A stretch of 53,003 nt of DNA from the NCBI RefSeq assembly GCF_030530945.1, contig NZ_JAUMTZ010000002.1:121672-174674 (forward strand). Direction: 5' to 3'. Source of the DNA: Kocuria sp. Its GTDB lineage: Bacteria > Actinomycetota > Actinomycetes > Actinomycetales > Micrococcaceae. Both the position numbers and the translations under genes were made by a program. Positions 49,207-53,003 of the stretch are shown one piece after another. The notes under the pieces are model-generated. The model was given only the letters and a program-made list of their open reading frames with translations, did no database searches and had not been told where the DNA came from. Position 1 is the stretch's first letter. Each line of letters begins with the position of its first letter.

Positions 49207-50874
49207 TCAGCCGGTGGGCGCGCCCGCCCGCGCCACGGCTAGGGTGAACTGCCGGTGGGCGTCCAGCTCGCGCTCCACGGGGACCTCCACCACTTCGTGG
49301 GCGGTCTCGCGCACGGAGCGCAGCAGGCGGCGTCGCACCGTGCGGGCACGCACCCGGGAGACGAGCGAGGCGAGCACAGCGCCGGTCAGCGCCAGGAAGA
49401 GGGACAGCACCACCCCGGCCACGACCATGAGCGTGGGCACGGGCAGGGGGAATCCCTCCACCGTGGGCGGCGGGGGCAGCCGCAGCTGGAAGTACTCCGC
49501 GAGGAACAGCCCGAGCAGCCACAGCAGGCCCACCACGGTCACGGCCATGGCGAGCCACTGCAGCACGTCGAACGCGATCCACCACCACGCCGCCCCGCGC
49601 GCGGAGAAACGGGTGCGCGCGACAGCCTGGTCGAGCGAGTCGGGCAGCGTCCGCTCGCCCGTGCGGGCGGCGGCGCGCAGGCTGCGGCGCCACGGCTCCC
49701 CGGCGCCCCGTGAGACCTCGTCCGCGTAGCCGCGCACCGCGGAGTCCGCAGCCGCCTTCTGCGACGCGTTCATGGGCGGCAGGGACGTGCGGTGCACCCC
49801 GGGGTCCGAGCCGCGGTCGTGGCTCTCGATGTGCAGCCGCTTGAGGGGGTCCTTGCGGAACCGGGAGAGCCAGCGCGTGGCGATCCACCCGGTGTGGCGT
49901 CCGGCCCGCAGGCGGTACGAGCGCGCGGCGGCGTCCGCCACGGCCTCGATCCCCGCCGCGCGCGCGAGTCCGGCGGTGAGCCGCTCCCCGGCCTCGCGGT
50001 CGATGCCGTGCGGATCGCCCTCTCCCGCCGCCCGGGCGAGCTCGGTCGCGGCGTGGACCACGTCGGCCTCCAGGCGCTGCCCAGCGGCTGCGCGACCTGC
50101 GGCCACCGCGTGGATGCGCTCCCGCAGCTCGGGCACGCCGTCCCCGGTGAGCGCCGAGACGGCCACGGGGGCGCTCGGCCCAGTGGCCGGCAGCCCGTCC
50201 TGTGCCACGAGCTCCGCCAGGGAGCCCAGCACGGCCGGGACGTCCCGCGGCGCGAGCCGGTCCGCCTGGTTGAGGACCACCATGGTCACCGCGCCGTGGC
50301 GGGCCAGGGGCTGCACGAAGTCCTGGTGCAGCACGGCGTCCGCGTACTTCTGCGGGTCCACGACCCACACCACCACGTCCACGAGACCCACCATGCGCTG
50401 GACGATCTCGCGGTGCTCACGGGTCACGGAGTCGAAGTCCGGCAGGTCCAGGAGCACCAGACCCCCGCTCGCCGTGGCGGCCTTGCGGCCGCGTCCGGTG
50501 GCCACGCTCAGGGCGGGACCCACCACGCGGCGGTCGGGGACATCCAGCCAGTCGAGCAGCGGCTCGCTGCCCTCCTCGCCCCACACCGCGGCCAGCGGCG
50601 AGGACGTGGTGGGCCGCCGGGCGGCGCTGCGGGCCAGGTTCTGGCCCACCACGGCGTTGAAGAGACTGGACTTCCCGGAGCCCGTGGCACCGAAGAAGCC
50701 CACCACGGTGTGGTCCGCGGACAGCGCCCGGCGTTCACCCGCGCGGTCCAGGGTGCGTGCGGCCTGCTCCACGGCGGGGTCGTCCAGCCGACCCCGGGCG
50801 ATCCCGGTGGCATCCGCCAGGGCGGTGATGCGCTCGGACAGGGTGACGGCGGCGGTGCGGGAGCGGGCGCTCAC
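49207..50874 (-). CDS. Membrane-anchored dynamin-like GTPase (second of pair)
   Basis: A 555-residue GTPase. G1 is FGATGSGKSSLFN (about residues 61-73); G3 is LLDLPDFDSV; G4 is LNQAD instead of NKxD; SALTG is a G5-like motif. A helical region follows, then two membrane helices at about residues 425-455 and 475-500 (LMVVAGVVLSLFLALTG), and a basic tail. The GTG at 50874 overlaps the stop of the partner gene (GTGA). Paired dynamin-like genes occur in actinobacteria (DynA/DynB in Streptomyces, IniA/IniC in mycobacteria); whether this pair belongs to those groups I cannot tell. Confidence 0.8.
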   Translation of the reverse strand: MSARSRTAAVTLSERITALADATGIARGRLDDPAVEQAARTLDRAGERRALSADHTVVGFFGATGSGKSSLFNAVVGQNLARSAARRPTTSSPLAAVWGEEGSEPLLDWLDVPDRRVVGPALSVATGRGRKAATASGGLVLLDLPDFDSVTREHREIVQRMVGLVDVVVWVVDPQKYADAVLHQDFVQPLARHGAVTMVVLNQADRLAPRDVPAVLGSLAELVAQDGLPATGPSAPVAVSALTGDGVPELRERIHAVAAGRAAAGQRLEADVVHAATELARAAGEGDPHGIDREAGERLTAGLARAAGIEAVADAAARSYRLRAGRHTGWIATRWLSRFRKDPLKRLHIESHDRGSDPGVHRTSLPPMNASQKAAADSAVRGYADEVSRGAGEPWRRSLRAAARTGERTLPDSLDQAVARTRFSARGAAWWWIAFDVLQWLAMAVTVVGLLWLLGLFLAEYFQLRLPPPPTVEGFPLPVPTLMVVAGVVLSLFLALTGAVLASLVSRVRARTVRRRLLRSVRETAHEVVEVPVERELDAHRQFTLAVARAGAPTG

Positions 50875-52631
50875 AGGGCCTCCCCCTCCGTGCGCACGCG
50901 CTGCGCGGCGGCGTGCAGCTCCTCGGCGGACGGGTGCTCCCCCAGCTCGTCGAGGGTGTCCAGGAACGTCTTCGCGCGGCGCTCCAGCAGCTCCCGGATC
51001 CGGGTCTCGAGGTTCTTCCGGGCCTGTTCGCTCATCCGCCGCACGGCGTCCTCCCCGAAGACGGCCTCCAGCAGCTTGGTCCCCACCGCACCGGAGCCGC
51101 CGGCGATGCCGACCTCCAGGCCCGTGAGACCTCCGGTGGTGGAGAACACGGCGATCATGAGGATCACGGCCAGCGCGTTGACGCCCAGGGACATGGCCCG
51201 GGCACGGGTGCGCTTGCCCGCGCCCTCCTGCTGGATCATGAGCATCACGTCCGACTGCCAGGCCCGGATGCTCTCCGCAACCTGAGCGGGGTAGTCCGCG
51301 GGCAGCGCGGCGGCGTCACGGCCCGCGAGCAGCACCTGTCCGGCCGGCTCGTCCCGCCAGCGGCGCTCCGCGAGCTCCGCGGCCCGCGCGGTGTTCTCCA
51401 CGATCACGGCCTGCAGACCGGACTCGATGGCCTCCTCCACGCGCACCTCCGGCGCAGGTCGTCCCCGCAGGAACGCCGTCATCCGGTCCCGCACGCGGCC
51501 GATGCCCGCCTCCAGGCTGCGGAAGAACTCGCCCGTGCCCACGAAGTCCTGCCAGCGCGCCAGAACCTCGCCGCGCAGCAGCGTGCCGTCCCGGGTGGAG
51601 TCCACGATGCTCCGCAGCGCCTCGTCGAAGGAGCGGCCCACCTCCCGGCGCAGGTGCTCCTCCGTGCGCTGCTGCGCGGCCACGGCCTCGGCGGTGCGCT
51701 CCGTGGTGTCCGCGAGCTCGCGGACCGCGCCGCCCAGGGTGCGGGCCGCGATGTCCGAGCGAGCGTGCGCGTCCGCACCGAGCTCCACGAGCCACGCGCG
51801 CAGGGGCTCCACCGCGCTGGGTGCGAGCATGCCCAGCTCGTTGAGCGGCAGCTCGGGCACCACGAACACGGGCGCGCCCCCGAGCCCCTCCTGGCCCAGC
51901 ATGCGCCGCAGGTCCTCCTCGATCTCCGCGGACGACGACGCCTGCACACGGTCCAGGACCACGGCCACCGTGATGTCGCGCCCGGCCGCGCTGCGCAGCA
52001 GCTGCCAGGGCACGGCGTCCGCGTACCGGTTGGCGGTGGTCACGAACAGCCAGAGGTCCGCGGCGGAGAGCAGCTGGGCGGCCAGGGCGCGGTTGTCGTC
52101 GGAGACGGAGTCCACGTCCGGGGCGTCGAGGATCGCCAGACCCTCCGGGATGTTCGTGTCCGCGATGAGCGTGATGGACCCCGTGTCCGCCACGGGATCC
52201 CCGGTGCCACCCGTGCCCGGCGCCGCCTGGGAGGGGTCGGCCAGGACTCCCCGGACCCGCGCCAGGTGCGGCAGCACCCGCTGGGTGGTGAACGCTCCCG
52301 CGTCCCGGGGGTGGTGGATCAGCAGGGGGCGCCGGGTGGTGGGTCGGATGGCCCCGGAGCGGGTCACAGGATGGCCCACCAGTGCGTTGACGAGCGTGGA
52401 CTTGCCCGCTCCGGTGGAGCCGCCCACCACGGCCAGCAGGGGCGCGTCCAGGGAGCGCACCCGCGGCAGGACGTAGTCCTCCAGCTGGGCGACGGCGCGG
52501 GCCGCGCTCTCACGCTGGGCGGGGGCGGAGGGGGTGGCCAGGGGCAAGGTGGTGGACCCCAGCAGGTCGCGGGTCGCCTCGAGGGCGTCGATCAGGGGCA
52601 CCGCGGGGGTGGTTTCGTCGCTCACGCTCAC
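50871..52631 (-). CDS. Dynamin-like GTPase (first of pair)
   Basis: A 586-residue GTPase. G1 is GGSTGAGKSTLVNALVG (about residues 70-86); switch sequence GAIRPTTRRPLLIHHP; G3 LDAPDVDSV; the G4 position reads VVLDRVQ, without the NKxD guanine-specificity motif. A long helical region follows (residues 300-440). A hydrophobic segment at about 490-535 (NALAVILMIAVFSTTGGL) may insert in the membrane, and a C-terminal helix completes the protein. Such an architecture suits membrane remodelling or tethering. It is coupled to the second GTPase; hetero-oligomerisation is likely but not shown. Confidence 0.8.
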   Translation of the reverse strand: MSVSDETTPAVPLIDALEATRDLLGSTTLPLATPSAPAQRESAARAVAQLEDYVLPRVRSLDAPLLAVVGGSTGAGKSTLVNALVGHPVTRSGAIRPTTRRPLLIHHPRDAGAFTTQRVLPHLARVRGVLADPSQAAPGTGGTGDPVADTGSITLIADTNIPEGLAILDAPDVDSVSDDNRALAAQLLSAADLWLFVTTANRYADAVPWQLLRSAAGRDITVAVVLDRVQASSSAEIEEDLRRMLGQEGLGGAPVFVVPELPLNELGMLAPSAVEPLRAWLVELGADAHARSDIAARTLGGAVRELADTTERTAEAVAAQQRTEEHLRREVGRSFDEALRSIVDSTRDGTLLRGEVLARWQDFVGTGEFFRSLEAGIGRVRDRMTAFLRGRPAPEVRVEEAIESGLQAVIVENTARAAELAERRWRDEPAGQVLLAGRDAAALPADYPAQVAESIRAWQSDVMLMIQQEGAGKRTRARAMSLGVNALAVILMIAVFSTTGGLTGLEVGIAGGSGAVGTKLLEAVFGEDAVRRMSEQARKNLETRIRELLERRAKTFLDTLDELGEHPSAEELHAAAQRVRTEGEAL

Positions 52632-52666
52632 ATTGTGCCAGCCCGTGCCCCTGGCACGGGGCGCAT

Positions 52667-52701
52667 GAAAAAGGTCCCGGCTTCCGTGGAAGCCGGGACC
52701 T
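52667..52701 (-). terminator. Intrinsic terminator of the tRNA genes
   Basis: A perfect 14-bp stem (AGGTCCCGGCTTCC with its complement, two-base gap) followed on the minus strand by TTTTT. It is the only classical terminator with a U-run that I find in the window and lies directly after tRNA-Glu. Confidence 0.9.
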
Positions 52702-52704
52702 CAG

Positions 52705-52780
52705 TGGTGACCCCAGCGGGATTCGAACCCGCGTTACCGCCGTGAGAGGGCGGCGTACTAGGCCGCTATACGATGGGGCC
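52705..52780 (-). tRNA. tRNA-Glu (CTC)
   Basis: A complete 76-nt tRNA including encoded CCA. The acceptor stem GGCCCCA pairs with TGGGGTC; the anticodon stem CCGCC/GGCGG encloses loop CTCTCAC with anticodon CTC (52746-52744); the T arm is CGCGGGTTCGAATCCCGC. The anticodon reads GAG. Confidence 0.96.
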
Positions 52781-52842
52781 GTGTACTTTCCGTGAGATGT
52801 TCAGAAATTAATTTCCCGTTCATCTCGTGGTTGCTGCACTGA

Positions 52843-52870
52843 ACAGTAGCATCAACCGTTCGTCACTCAA
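52843..52870 (-). promoter_or_regulatory. Candidate promoter of tRNA-Glu
   Basis: On the minus strand TTGAGT (52870-52865), 16 nt, then TACTGT (52848-52843), about 63 nt upstream of the tRNA-Glu. It lies in an unusually AT-rich 163-nt spacer between the two tRNA genes, which also holds the perfect palindrome GAAATTAATTTC (52804-52815). Confidence 0.45.
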
Positions 52871-52943
52871 ATTCGGCGCTGTGCCGGTTTTGAGGACACT
52901 GCCGCACGCGCCGACGTGACCGCCGGACAGCGGGTGACAAGAG

Positions 52944-53003
52944 CTGGGATACCAGGACTCGAACCTAGAATGACGGTACCAGAAACCGTTGTGTTGCCAA
53001 TTA
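52944..53003 (-). tRNA. tRNA-Gln (CTG), cut by the window edge
   Basis: The 3' 60 nt of a tRNA. The anticodon arm ACGGT-TTCTGGT-ACCGT gives anticodon CTG, reading CAG (glutamine); the T arm CTAGGTTCGAGTCCTGG and acceptor strand TATCCCA are intact, with discriminator G. The CCA end is not encoded, unlike in the neighbouring tRNA-Glu. The 5' acceptor and part of the D arm lie outside. Confidence 0.92.

Noticed and set aside
1..53003. CRISPR array, insertion sequence, prophage or toxin-antitoxin module
   Set aside because: No repeat-spacer pattern, transposase, integrase other than XerC, phage gene or small paired operon of that kind could be seen.
52944..53003. Encoded CCA end on tRNA-Gln
   Set aside because: The bases after the discriminator read CTC, so CCA must be added after transcription.

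Overview
This window comes from a very GC-rich actinobacterium. Codon use is strongly G/C at third positions, GTG starts are common, and the gene orders smc/ftsY/amtB/glnK/ffh and rpsP/khpA/rimM/trmD/rplS are actinobacterial. The oleA-oleBC-oleD long-chain olefin cluster, with oleB and oleC fused, points to the Micrococcaceae; a Kocuria- or Micrococcus-like organism is my inference. Almost everything is core housekeeping. I see no insertion sequence, prophage, CRISPR array or rRNA. The first 90 bases are homopolymer runs that look like a damaged contig end, and the last bases cut through a tRNA.

Layout. 1-2.1 kb: fabF (+) facing a DUF3145 gene across a shared hairpin. 2.3-9.4 kb (minus strand): rnhB, yraN, a repeat-containing lipoprotein, comM, dprA, xerC; this is a conserved DNA-processing/competence-type block into which the lipoprotein gene has been placed. 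9.4-13.8 kb (minus): rpsP, khpA, rimM, trmD, rplS and two signal peptidase I genes, a ribosome and secretion block. 14-17 kb (minus): ffh, a Nudix hydrolase and an unknown protein. 17.1-18.8 kb (minus): amtB-glnK without the usual glnD. 19-25.8 kb: ftsY and smc (minus) flanking a divergent MFS transporter and a membrane protein (plus). 26-31.3 kb (plus): oleA-oleBC-oleD. 31.4-34.4 kb (minus): coaD, a DUF177 protein, rpmF, rnc, mutM. 34.5-35.7 kb (plus): a PLP aminotransferase. 35.8-40.7 kb (minus): thiL, a DAK2 protein, recG, rsmD. 40.8-41.4 kb (plus): a DUF3515 lipoprotein. 41.5-48.1 kb (minus): leuC, leuD, murA, plsC, gpsA, ddl. 48.3-49.1 kb (plus): an IclR regulator divergent from leuC. 49.2-52.6 kb (minus): a pair of dynamin-like GTPases. 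52.7 kb to the end (minus): tRNA-Gln (partial) and tRNA-Glu with a clear intrinsic terminator.

Many neighbouring genes share 4-nt ATGA or GTGA stop/start overlaps, so translational coupling is widespread. Several divergent gene pairs have a TAnnnT -10 hexamer 6-7 nt before the start codon, which predicts leaderless mRNAs. The 11-mer GACGACGCCGC occurs 12 times (both strands), including as inverted pairs inside Ala-rich insertions of RNase HII and TrmD; this is the most unusual non-gene signal I found. All promoter, operator and terminator calls were made by eye.
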